This document shows, one piece after another, positions 11,815 to 22,552 of a stretch of 64,000 nucleotides of DNA (within the stretch, counting starts at the first letter, position 1; each line of letters begins with the position of its first letter). The notes beneath the pieces were generated by a model that was not told where the DNA came from, ran no database searches, and saw only the letters and a program-made list of their open reading frames with translations. Origin of the DNA: Rutidosis leptorrhynchoides (taxonomy: Eukaryota > Streptophyta > Magnoliopsida > Asterales > Asteraceae); the NCBI RefSeq assembly GCF_046630445.1, contig NC_092333.1, positions 331,749,501 through 331,813,500 on the forward strand, given 5' to 3'. Made by a program: the position numbers and the translations under genes.

Positions 11815-13350
11815 TCAGTTTAAGGACTGAAGTAGGATAACCCCTGACCCTCTTGAACCAGCTCCAAAAACAACTATATGATAAGAAAGAGATGGAAACA
11901 CGACCATTGCTTGACATGACTCGGGTGTAACATCTTTTGAGCTTGTGATGGTTTTATTGTTGGTTACATTTCCCAGCTCACCCGCATCATCCTCCCCCTC
12001 TAAAAAGGAACTTGACCTCAAGTTCTCGAGGTTGTCATCTTCTAAGTATGGCATCAAATCACCCACATTAAAAGTGCTAGATATAGCTGTATCACCAGGC
12101 AACTCGACCTTGTAAGCATTATCACCAACTTATTCTAACACCTTAAAAGGACCCTCAGCTCTTGACATCAATTTGTTCTTCCTTTTTGCTGGGAATCTTT
12201 CCTTCCTTAGATGAATCTAAACAAGATCACTAGGAATGAAAGTAGGCCACTTTTTGTGTTGGTTAGCTTTAGCCTTGTATTGCTGGTTGGTCTTCTCAAT
12301 TTGTTCTTTCACATGCTCATACAACATTTTCATTTCTTTTGCTTTTGCTTCTGCCTCAACACTTGCTTTAGGCTCAATTGCAAAAGAAACCAGATCAATG
12401 GGTGTGATTGGAGTTGCACCATAGCAGACTTCAAATGGTGATTTTCCTGTGGAGTAATTAGGTGCTCTGTTGAAAGCAAATTCAGCATGTGCAAGCTTCA
12501 AATCCTACTCCTTCAAACTTTTCTTCACAAGTGTTCTTAGCAGCATTCCCCCAGTTCTATTAGTCACTTTAGTTTGACCATTAGTTTAGGGATGGTGAGA
12601 AGTGCTGAATAATAGCTTGGTACCATGCAACTTCCATAATGTCTTCCAAAAATAGCTTAAGAACTTTGTATCTCGATCAGACACAATGGTTTTGGGAACT
12701 CCATGAAGACGAACAATCTCTTTGAAGAATAAAGCAGCAATAATAGTAGCATCATTTGTTTTGTTGTAGGCTATGAAATGAGCCATCTTTGAAAATCTGT
12801 CAACAACAACCATAATTGAATCTTTGCCTCGCTGAGTTCTTGGCAATGTAACAATGAAGTCCATGCTCAACTCTTCCCATGGTTGGTTGGGAACAGGAGG
12901 AGGAGTATACAAACCCTTGTGAAAAGCTGACTTAGCTTGAAAGCATGTAGCACAACGATTAATTACAGCTTTAACATCTTTATCCATACATGGCCAATAA
13001 AAATGTTCATTTAGGATCTCCAAAGTCTTGTTAATCCCAAAATGACCAGCTAAACTGCCTACATGTGCTTCTCTAATCAGCAACTCCCTGATTAAATCTT
13101 TTGGAATACACACTCTGCTGGCCTTGAATAGAAACCCATCATGTTCAACATAATCTCTTTTGAACTCAGCAGGTGAACAATTTAAAATTGGAGCAAAGTC
13201 TGGATCAGCTTCATATAACTCCTTAACAAATAAGAATCCAAGAACTCTAGCTTCCAGAATTGACAATAATGAATATCTCCTTGATAGAACATCAGTAACA
13301 ACATTAGAAGTACCAGCCTTGTGTTTAGAAACAAAGGAGTACATCTGCAA
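11815..13350 (-). pseudogene. pol: CRM/Galadriel-like integrase and C-terminal domain (broken)
   Basis: Read on the minus strand: RNase H end (HKAGTSNVVTDVLSRR), the zinc-binding domain (H...H...CATCFQAK, about 12950-13080), the core with MDFIVTLPRTQRGKDSIMVV (first catalytic Asp, about 12820-12870) and IVSDRDTKFLSYFWKTLW (second Asp, about 12650-12700). A TAA at 12588-12586 follows STSHHP. The frame then resumes through NGQT..., HAEFAFNRAPNYSTGKSPFEV (about 12425-12495) and the C-terminus AISSTFNVGDLMPYLEDD (about 12040-12095), ending in an acidic EGEDDAG tail at 11815-12000. The SATFNVADLxPY-type ending is characteristic of CRM/Galadriel chromoviruses as I remember them. It would integrate the element cDNA. 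Confidence 0.82.
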
Positions 13351-14585
13351 GAATTCACCCCATTTTGTATGCCTTGGATTTAGCTTGTGCTAACCATTAA
13401 TGTATTTCAATGCTTCATGATGAGAAAAGAGAACAAACTGCCTTGGCTTCAAATAATGAGACCAATGATCAACAGCCCGAATGATGGCATAAAACTCTTT
13501 ATCATAAGTTCTATAATTTAGCTTGGCCCCACTTAGCTTTTCACTGAAATAAGCTACTGGTCTTTTTCCTTACACTAGCACAGCTCCAATGCCAACACCA
13601 CTTGCATCACACTCAATTTCAAACAGCATATCAAAATTAGGTAAAGCAAATATAGGTGCTGAACTTATCTTTTCCTTCAATGATTCAAATGTTGATTGAG
13701 CAGAACCGGACCATTCAAATACCCCTTTCTACAAACAATCAGTAATTGGAGCAATAATTGTGGAGAAGTCTTTAATAATCTTCTATAAAATGAAGCTAAA
13801 CCATGAAAACTTCTGACTTCAGTGATGGAAGAAGGACTAGGCCAAGACCTGATTGCTTCCACTTTAGATGGATCCATTGAAATGCCTTCTTTAGAAACCA
13901 CATATCCAAGAAACACCACTTAGCTAACAAAGAAATCACATTTCTCCATCTTTGCATATAACTGATACTGCCTTAATAGCTCAAATACTTTCCTTAAATG
14001 ATCCAAGTGTTCTTCTTTAGTTTTTAGTACACTAGAATGTCATCAAAGTAAACAACAGCAAACTGTCCAATAAGTGGCCTGAGCACTTCATTCATAAGTG
14101 TCATGAATGTGCTGGGTGCATTAGATAAGCCAAAAGGCATAACCAACCACTCGAATAACCCACCTTTGATCTTGAAAGATGTCTTCCATTCATCTCCTTC
14201 TTTCATTCGAATCTGATGATACCCACTTCTAAGATCAACTTCGAAGAATACACAAGAACCATGCAGCTCATCTAGCATATCATCTAATCTAGGTATGGGA
14301 TACCTATACTTGATGGTGATGTTGTTAATAGCTCTGCTATCCACACATTCTCATCGAACCATCTTTCTTTAGAACTAGTAAAGCTGGTACTGAACAAGGA
14401 CTCATGCTGGTTCTAACATACCCCTTTGCAACTAGCTCATTAACTTTCTTCTCTAATTCTTTTTCTTCATGAGGAGAACATCGATAAGCTACTTTGTTAG
14501 GAAGAATAGACCCAGGTACAAGATCAATTTGATGTTCAATATCCCTGATTAGTGGAAAACCAGCAGGTAACTCAGTTGGGAACAC
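13351..14585 (-). pseudogene. pol: CRM/Galadriel-like reverse transcriptase and RNase H (broken)
   Basis: Minus-strand motifs in order: [48 protein letters not shown] (14340-14400), then a one-base frame change at about 14340, [56 protein letters not shown] and the catalytic [10 protein letters not shown] (about 14030-14055). A stop follows. [20 protein letters not shown] and the [10 protein letters not shown] motif continue at 13800-13919. RNase H text ([24 protein letters not shown]) is visible at about 13480-13560 with stops. The GDEWKTSFK motif fits the CRM/Galadriel group rather than Tekay. At least one frameshift and several stops make it non-functional. Confidence 0.85.
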
Positions 14586-14901
14586 ATCAGCAAACTTCGG
14601 ATAACAATGCTTTTACCCGAGCTGGTACTTCATCATGCTAGTTCAACTCATCGCTTTCAACCAGTAGCAACAAGTAAGCACGAGTACCACCCTTTAACTC
14701 AGTATCAACTTTAGCTTGACTCATAAACAAAGTCTTTTCATTCTTAGCAGTAGGGTCAGCTCTAGATATTTCACTATGCTTTAAAGAAGTGAGGGTGATC
14801 TTCTTTCCATTCACATAAAATGAGTAAGTATTTTAGTGTCTATTATGATAGACATAATTATCAAATAACCAAGGTCTACTAAGCAGCAAATGACAAGCAT
14901 T
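14586..14901 (-). pseudogene. pol: CRM-like protease-RT linker (fragment)
   Basis: Minus-strand text ACHLLLSRPWLFDNYVYHNR, NTYSFYVNGKKITL and AKNEKTLFMSQAKVDTEL is the segment between protease and RT of this chromovirus group; a stop sits between the first two. The element is cut off at about 14901 by SOLO and, before that, by X. Gag, the protease active site and the 5' LTR of this element are not in the window. Confidence 0.7.
14897..14901. repeat. Target site duplication GCATT (left of SOLO)
   Basis: GCATT directly precedes TGATACCTCC and recurs at 16864-16868 directly after ...CACATCA. Confidence 0.85.
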
Positions 14902-15084
14902 TGATACCTCCTAAATTATACAGTTTTTTAATAACATTTGAGGTGTTATCTTAGTATTTTAGAGTCATTTTAACCTCGAAACACGCTAAAAAGGATAAAA
15001 ATGGGAAAAAGCTATTTCTAATGATTTTATCAAAGTTATGTATCAAACAGGATCAAAAATACAGGAAATTGCAGACAGGCTAAG

Positions 15085-15850
15085 GAAGCTGCCGGCATGG
15101 ATTCCATGAAGCCGTCGGCTTGGAGTTACATACGTCAAAATGTTCCAGAATCTTTGTGAAATTGAAAGAACTTGTTGATCAAGCAAAAAGGCAAGGAGGC
15201 CGCCGGCTTCATCCTGAAGCCGCCGGCCTAATAAACACAATTTCTCAACTTATCGACCAAGTTCAAGTAAAAATGGAAACAAAATCAGAAAGATTTGTCG
15301 GATCTTTGAAGCCGTCGGCCTTCCCTGAAGCCGCTGGCTTAGTGATGACGGTTAAAAGATTTGTGCTTGCGGATTAAGTTTAACTTTTGAAAGGGGTCAC
15401 CGACTTAAGGCAAGCCGCCGGCTTCCCACTGAAGTCGCTGGCTTCCCACTAAAGCCGCCGGCTTGGCCACCGAATCTGAACATTATAAATAAAGGCCTCT
15501 GGTCTCAGTTTTCATATGCAGTTTTTAGAATTCAATAATTTTGCTTAGTTCGTTTTTCTTTTTAGGGTTTTCTCTAAACCCTTAGGTTAGATTTATTCAT
15601 TGTAAATAAGATTCATTCAAGTTATTAATTCAAGTTTCTTACATCTAGCTTTTCAAGGTATGATTCTATCCTTATTTTACTGCTTTATTTATTTTATTTA
15701 CTGTAATTGTTTCTGTTCGTCTTCTGCTATGAACTAAACGTTCATAGTGGTTACGTGGACGAAAACTGAACTTTATCTGGAAATCAGATGAAGTCGCCGA
15801 CCTCACAACCCCAAGCCGCCGACTTGGATGGGAGGAAGCAGCCGGCTTCA
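15085..15850. repeat. Cluster of about 13 AAGCCG-N-CGGCTT palindromes
   Basis: Copies (perfect or degenerate) of the 13-bp palindrome AAGCCGCCGGCTT occur near 15088, 15109, 15198, 15219, 15308, 15329, 15400, 15413, 15433, 15453, 15790, 15812 and 15837. Three consecutive copies at 15413-15466 are spaced 20 bp apart by TCCCACTGAAG-like spacers. The GC content contrasts sharply with the AT-rich surroundings. Confidence 0.9.
15483..15490 (+). promoter_or_regulatory. SOLO LTR TATA box
   Basis: CATTATAAATAAAGGCCTC just after the GC-rich palindrome cluster, followed by the TTTTTCTTTTTAGGG leader. The arrangement is an upstream GC-rich regulatory block, TATA box and leader. Confidence 0.65.
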
Positions 15851-16863
15851 GTGCTTCATCCGTACAGTTTCTGGTTCTTTTCTAGATCTGTATGGTCAAT
15901 TTTCTGTAATAATAATTGAACTGTTTCGAATCTGTTTTGCTTAATTACACTTGTTTTCCATGCTTAATGATTAAACAACATGATTTTAGGGTTGAATAGT
16001 ACTTAATCCGATAATCTATTATTCGATTCATGCTACTTGTTTAGATCTAGTCCATCAAACTTGTTAAATTGAATTGCATGTAACTAAGTTAAACAGCATA
16101 ATAGTGATGAACTTGTTTAATTGGAATTAGTTTATATAATAGAGTTTGATATTGTTAGGCTTAATCGAAGAACCTTCGTTTGGATTTGTTTAATTAATGT
16201 TTGCATGTGAACTTAATAGTAATTGACTTTCAGCTAGTAACTTGAGTTGATCTACTTGATGTTTAATAGCTTATTTAATTTGTTAGTCTATTTGCATATT
16301 GATCTTCATCACAAGATTGGTATGTATCATGTAATTGAATTGAACATGAAGAATTAAGATGTTAGTTATGCACATCACATATCTAGCATATGCTTTAAGT
16401 CCTACTTGTTGAATGATATGCGACACTTAGCTTAGCCTATTAAGGGATAATAATTGGTCTATGATTGTTATTCTGCTTTGTGTTACCATAAGTCATGAAA
16501 CTTGCCTAATATGATTTCCTTATGAATTAGTTGTTCATGTAACTACTTTTACTTTTATCTGTTTATTTTGTATCTTAAGTTTCCTGCTTTATTTTATTCT
16601 GTTTATCTCAAAAAGCATCTCTTTCCTAAGAGATAAATCTATCCCATAAAAGACATAAAAATATATCTTTAATTCTTTAATAAGAATTAAACTATAGAAT
16701 AAAACAACTTATAACGCATCTACGCTCTTTTGGGACGATAACCTAAAATACTACCTCTGATCGGGTTTTGTTGCTCATTAGGGTGTTAAAAGTGTATTAA
16801 TAAAGGTTTTATAAATTTAAAAGTTTGAAAGGCAAATTAAGCACTACACACTTTTGCACATCA

Positions 16864-16868
16864 GCATT
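16864..16868. repeat. Target site duplication GCATT (right of SOLO)
   Basis: Matches 14897-14901. With SOLO removed, the CRM text reads directly into G|TGACGCCCCG, the outer end of the X LTR. Confidence 0.85.
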
Positions 16869-16869
16869 G

Positions 16870-18241
16870 TGACGCCCCGTACAAAACCATCATGTACGGA
16901 TCATCAACAACAAGATTATTACGAGGTCAAACGCTATATGCTGTTTAAAAACCAATTTTCGCATTCATGAAAAGATAAAATTTTACAAAAGATAACGTGC
17001 TTCTACAAATAGAAAGCATAAATATAAGTACGTGAGTTAAAGGTCATTACAAAGCCATTATTCAGAAATAACATAAGTTGTGAATGCAAAGTAAAAGTTC
17101 CGTGATTGAGACATCTCTAAGTAATGCAGCGGAAGTCTAACACATCGAGTCTATAACAGCAAGTCTATAACACCAATACTATAACAGCAAGTCTAACAGT
17201 GGAAGCAACAATGTCTAAGAACCTGAGAAATACATGCTTAAAAAGTCAACACGAATGTTGGTGAGCTATAGTTTGTTTGTAATCAGTAATGTAATGTAGA
17301 CCACGAGATTTCAGTGCTTCAACCAGCGTTTCAAATCAGTATTTCAAATCAGTATGATAAAGTATATGCTTATCCGTGGGCACCCGCTAACTAATTTAAC
17401 GTAATATTACCCCCTAAAAGTACACTTGGAGAGTGCGTCTGTTTACGAAGTATTAAATACCCATTGAATGCTAGCGCGACTAGCTCAAGTGGGGATGTCA
17501 AACCCTATGGATCCATATCTAAGATTCGCGTCCACCGGTTCATAAACCAATGACTAAACGTTACCGAGCTAAGGAGAATCTTTGTGCCGTTATGTCACCC
17601 ACACATATATAAAGTTTAAGTACTCGTGTCTAGTATGTAAAACATAAAAAGCGCATGTATTCTCAGTCCCAAAAATAGTTAAAGTAAAAAGGAAAGCTAT
17701 AACTCACAGTGAATGTGCAGCAAAAGTCGATACTAAAAGTATGCAAGTAGTAAGTCGGTCCAAACAAGTAAGTTGGTCGATCCAAAAAGGTCCTCAGCCT
17801 AAGTCAAAGGTTACTAAGTCAGTATATTATCCCCAAAGGTTTAAAAGTAAATAAATTAAGTCTTAAGTATCAACATCATCATCATCATTCGTAAAAGATA
17901 AAGTAAGTTTTCAACAAGAATAGAGATCGAAACAAAAGGCTGACTTTGGACAGCTGCTACGACCTCTATACAAACTGAAAAGATGTGTGGTCAGTGGCCA
18001 AGGCTCCATATGTGAGTCCTCGTATCGCTATCCAATTTTCAGATCCCAACTCGATGTTGTGTGACCGTGGGAACGGTTCAAGCGCGAGTAGGTCAGAATT
18101 TTCAGCAAGTCATTACAAAAGCGTAGTGATTTTCGGAAGACTATAAATCCTAAACCGTATATCGGATTTAGGCGAGTCTTAAATGAAAAGTCATCTACTC
18201 AAAACGAACTATCTGAAAATCAACTTTTCAGATGTCCCAGG
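16870..18241 (-). repeat. X 3' LTR, distal part
   Basis: Minus-strand LTR end: its last bases read ...GTACGGGGCGTCA at 16870. It continues at 30672 after E2 is removed: the CCAGG duplication at 18237-18241 and 30667-30671 restores GTCCCAGG|TGTCTGATC. No ORF is recognisable. The + strand text TAACTCACAGTGAATG and the 17340-17640 segment resemble the U5 region of other LTRs in the window only in style. Confidence 0.8.
18237..18241. repeat. Target site duplication CCAGG (left of E2)
   Basis: Exact 5-bp match to 30667-30671, flanking TGTAGTGACC...GGGACATTTCA. Confidence 0.92.
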
Positions 18242-21200
18242 TGTAGTGACCCGAACTTTTCCATGTTTATATATATATTAAATGAAATTGTTATTTACAT
18301 GATTAAGTGTTTCCAACATGTTAAGCAATCAAACTTGTTAAGACTTGATTAATTGAAATAGGTTTCATATAGACAATTGACCACCCAAGTTGACCGGTGA
18401 TTCACGAACGTTAAAACTTGTAAAAACTATACGATGACATATATATGGTTATATATATAGTTAACATGATTTTATTATAAGTATGTATCTCATTAGGTAT
18501 TTTAACAATGAGTTATATACATAAAAATGAGACTTTTAATTTAAGAAACTCGAAAATGATATATATAACGATTATCGTTATAACAACGTCTTACTAGGTA
18601 CATATGAATCATATTAAGATATTGATACACTTGGTTAATTATGTTAAATGATAAGTAAATATATTATTAAGTGTATTAACAATGAAATACATATGTAAAA
18701 ATAAGACTACTAACTTAATGATTTCGAAACGAGACATATATGTAACGATTATCGTTGTAACGATATTTAACTGTATATATATCATACTAAGATATATTAT
18801 ATATCATAATATCATGATAATATAATAATTTAACATCTCATTTGTTATAATAAACAATGGGTTAACAACATTCAACAAGATCGTTAACCTAAAGGTTTCA
18901 AAACAACATTTACATGTAACGACTAACGATGACTTAACGACTCAGTTAAAATGTATATACATGTAGTGTTTTAATATATATTCATACACTTTTGAAAGAC
19001 TTCAAGACACTTATCAAAATACTTCTACTTAACAAAAATGCTTACAATTACATCCTCGTTCAGTTTCATCAACAATTCTACTCGTATGCACCCGTATTCG
19101 TACTCGTACAATACACAGCTTTTAGATGTATGTACTATTGGTATATACACTCCAATGATCAGCTCTTAGCAGCCCATGTGAGTCACCTAACACATGTGGG
19201 AACCATCATTTGGCAACTAGCATGAAATATCTCATAAAATTACAAAAATATGAGTAATCATTCATGACTTATTTACATGAAAACAAAATTACATATCCTT
19301 TATATCTAATCCATACACCAACGACCAAAAACACCTACAAACACTTTCATTCTTCAATTTTCTTCATCTAATTGATCTCTTTCAAGTTCTATCTTCAAGT
19401 TCTAAGTGTTCTTCATAAATTCCAAAAGTTCTAGTTTCATAAAATCAAGAATACTTCCAAGATTGCAAGTTTACTTCCAAGTTTTCTAAATCCATTCCAA
19501 GTAATCATCCAAGATCAAGAAACCTTTATTACTTACAGTAGGTTATCTTTCTAATACAAGGTAATAATCATATTCAAACTTTAATTCAATTTCTATAACT
19601 ATAACAATCTTATTTCGAGTGGAAATCTTACTTGAAATTGTTTTCGTGTCATGATTCTGCTTCAAGAACTTTCAAGCCATCCAAGGATCCTTTGAAGCTA
19701 GATCTATTTTTATCATTTCCAGTAGGTTTATCCAAGGAACTTGAGGTAGTAATGATGTTCATAACATCATTCGATTCATACATATAAAGCTATCTTATTC
19801 GAAGGTTTAAACTTGTAATCACTAGAACATAGTTTAGTTAATTCTAAACTTGTTCGCAAATAAAAGTTAATGCTTCTAACTTGACTTTTAAAATCAACTA
19901 AACACATGTTCTATATCTATATGATATGCTAACTTAATGATTTAAAACCTGGAAACACGAAAAACACCGTAAAATCGGATTTACGCCGTCGTAGTAACAC
20001 CGCTGGCTGTTTTGGGTTAGTTAATTAAAAACTATGATAAACTTTGATTTAAAAGTTGTTATTATGAGAAAATTATTTTTATTATGAACATGAAACTATA
20101 TCCAAAAATTATGGTTAAACTCAAAGCGGAAGTATGTTTTCTAAAATGGTCATCTAGACGTCGTTCTTTCGACTGAAATGACTACCTTTACAAAAATGAC
20201 TTGTAACTTATTTTTCCGACTATAAACCTATACTTTTTCTGTTTAGATTCATAAAATAGAGTACAATATGAAACCATAGCAATTTGATTCACTCAAAACG
20301 GATTTAAAATGAAGAAGTTATGGGTAAAACAAGATTGGATAATTTTTCTCATTTTAGCTACGTGAAAATTGGTAACAAATCTATTCCAACCATAACTTAA
20401 TCAACTTGTATTGTATATTATGTAATCTTGAGATACCATAGACACGTATATAATGTTTCGACCTATCATGTCGACACATCTATATATATTTCGGAACAAC
20501 CATAGACACTCTATATGTGAATGTTGGAGTTAGCTATACAGGGTTGAGGTTGATTCCAAAATATATATAGTTTGAGTTGTGATCAATACTGAGATACGTA
20601 TACACTGGGTCGTGGATTGATTCAAGATAATATTTATCAATTTATTTCTGTACATCAAACTGTGGACAACTAGTTGTAGGTTACTAACGAGGACAGCTGA
20701 CTTAATAAACTTAAAACATCAAAATATATTAAAAGTGTTGTAAATATATTTTGAACATACTTTGATATATATGTATATATTGTTATAGGTTCGTGAATCA
20801 ACCAGTGGCCAAGTCTTACTTCTCGACGAAGTAAAAATCTGTGAAAGTGAGTTATAGTCCCACTTTTAAAATCTAATATTTTTGGGATGAGAATACATGC
20901 AGGTTTTATAAATGATTTACAAAATAGACACAAGTACGTGAAACTACATTCTATGGTTGAATTATCGAAATCTAATGTGCCCCTTTTTATTAAGTCTGGT
21001 AATCTAAGAATTAGGGAACAGACACCCTAATTGACGCGAATCCTAAAGATAGATCTATTGGGCCTAACAAACCCCATCCAAAGTACCGGATGCTTTAGTA
21101 CTTCGAAATTTATATCATATCCGAAGGGTGTCCCAGAATGATGGGGATATTCTTATATATGAATCTTGTTAATGTCGGTTACCAGGTGTTCACCATATGA

Positions 21201-21680
21201 ATGATTTTTATCTCTATGTATGGGATGTGTATTGAAATATGAAATCTTGTGGTCTATTGTTACGATTTGATATATATAGGTTAAACCTATAACTCACCAA
21301 CATTTTTGTTGACGTTTAAAGCATGTTTATTCTCAGGTGAATACTAAGAGCTTCCGCTGTTGCATACTAAAATAAGGACAAGATTTGGAGTCCATGTTTG
21401 TATGATATTGTGTAAAAACTTCATTCAAGAAACTGATTTTGATGTAACATATTTGTATTGTAAACCATTATGTAATGGTCGTGTGTAAACAGGATATTTT
21501 AGATTATCATTATTTGATAATCTACGTAAAGCTTTTTAAACCTTTATTTATGAAATAAAGGTTATGGTTTGTTTTAAAAATGAATGCAGTCTTTGAAAAA
21601 CGTCCTATATAGAGGTCAAAACCTCGCAACGAAATCAATTAATATGGAACGTTTTTAATCAATAAGAACGGGACATTTCA
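18242..21680 (+). repeat. E2 5' LTR
   Basis: TGTAGTGACCCGAAC...GGGACATTTCA, 3439 bp. The first ~1.7 kb is almost identical to the 3' LTR (about 11 differences per 700 bp where I counted, 19261-19960). From about 19970 onward the two LTRs differ strongly, with indels. The 20940-21250 segment resembles the E3 LTR more than its own partner (see findings). A plausible TATA-like box (CCTTTATATC, about 19308) precedes the TTCTTCAATTTTCTTCATC leader. The 18992-19225 ORF lies in the LTR and shows nothing recognisable. Confidence 0.93.
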
Positions 21681-21682
21681 GT

Positions 21683-21694
21683 TGGTATCCGAGC
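21683..21694 (+). other. E2 primer binding site
   Basis: TGGTATCCGAGC, two bases after the LTR end, one mismatch from the standard TGGTATCAGAGC. Confidence 0.9.
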
Positions 21695-21889
21695 GTTGGT
21701 CTTAGAGAACCAGAAAATTTGCATTAGTGTGTCTTATCGAGTTTGTTAGGATGCATTAGCGAGTCTGGACTTCGACCGTGTTTTCTTTAAAAATGATTGC
21801 TTAACATTTTTGTTGGAAACTATATATTATTAACATGTATATATTATGTGATATATTAATCTCTTAACATGTTTGATATTGTGTGATAG

Positions 21890-22159
21890 ATGTCTACCTC
21901 TAGCACAAATCCCATTGACTCACCTAATAATAACGAAGAGTCGAATATATATTGGACTGATTCACAAGTTCCCGAAGAAGAACCGGAAGAAGAATCAGAA
22001 TCGGAAGAAGAATCAAAACCGGAAGAGGAGGAACCCGAGGAGGAAATAGAACCGGTGGGGGAAATAATAAAACGGTTAAGTAAAAGAAAATCCTCAACCA
22101 ACCGACCAAGGTTAATTTTGGTCAATGGTGTTTCCGCCAAGACCAAGGATGGGAAGTAG
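21890..22159 (+). CDS. E2 accessory ORF, acidic protein of 89 residues
   Basis: ATG 21890 to TAG 22157-22159. The protein starts MSTSSTNPIDSPNNNEES and continues into a Glu/Pro/Ser-rich acidic block (about residues 27-60), then a basic tail (RLSKRKSSTNRPR). It lies between PBS and gag, in the same place as the accessory ORFs of E1, E3 and Z, and has a similar Ser-rich start. It is uninterrupted although gag-pol has stops. I do not recognise a domain; the mirror-frame minus ORFs over it are shadows. 22160-22552 holds no ORF, but does hold the PPT-like inverted repeat at 22437-22457. Confidence 0.5.
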   Translation: MSTSSTNPIDSPNNNEESNIYWTDSQVPEEEPEEESESEEESKPEEEEPEEEIEPVGEIIKRLSKRKSSTNRPRLILVNGVSAKTKDGK

Positions 22160-22436
22160 TCCTAATAAAACCAGAATGCATGACTTGTTTCTGGACGTAT
22201 GAATTACGTGTCTTTATTGTCTTTGCTGAACGACTTATGTACTAGCTAGAATTATCTTCACAACTATTTTGTATCAAAGTTATTGTGTGCTATATTTCAT
22301 GCTTTATGTAAAATAAGCGGTATTGTAAGTTTGTAAAATATTGTATAAAAGTTTGAACGCGAAATATTATTATAATCAGTTTTTCATATAGAATTGTAGT
22401 AGTTGAATTGTATATATTAGCTACTAAGTATGAACT

Positions 22437-22457
22437 TAACGGGTAGGTACTACCCGA
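22437..22457 (+). other. Internal PPT-like motif with inverted repeat, E2
   Basis: AACGGGTAGGTAC, as found just before the 3' LTR, is followed here by TACCCG. CGGGTAG and CTACCCG form a 7-bp inverted repeat around GTA. Equivalent copies lie after the accessory ORF in E3 (39858-39878) and Z (56996-57016). Confidence 0.7.
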
Positions 22458-22552
22458 ATTTAAACTTATAAAACGCTAATATGAAGAAAAAGCTTTTATA
22501 AATGAGTTCATATTATGCTACGAAATACTATTAACTACTCTTAATATTCTGT

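Larger units (their letters stand above)
14902..16863 (+). mobile_element. SOLO: solo LTR, 1962 bp, probably Athila/Tat type
   Basis: TGATACCTCC...GCACATCA with TG/CA ends and an exact 5-bp GCATT duplication on both sides is a solo LTR, left when an element's two LTRs recombined. A TATA box (15483-15490) with a pyrimidine-rich leader gives the + orientation. The first third carries a cluster of CCG-rich palindromes. Lineage is guessed from length, absence of a TGGTATCAGAGC context and leader style. The ORF at 15120-15377 follows the palindromes and has no recognisable protein. It sits at the border between the CRM remnant and the outer end of the X LTR. Confidence 0.88.

Noticed and set aside
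12211..12441. Plus-strand ORFs over the CRM integrase (also 12236-12424 and 13160-13393)
   Set aside because: They are antisense shadows of recognisable integrase text.
15120..15377. Possible gene in the SOLO LTR
   Set aside because: The frame follows the CCG palindromes, is short, and lies upstream of the TATA box.
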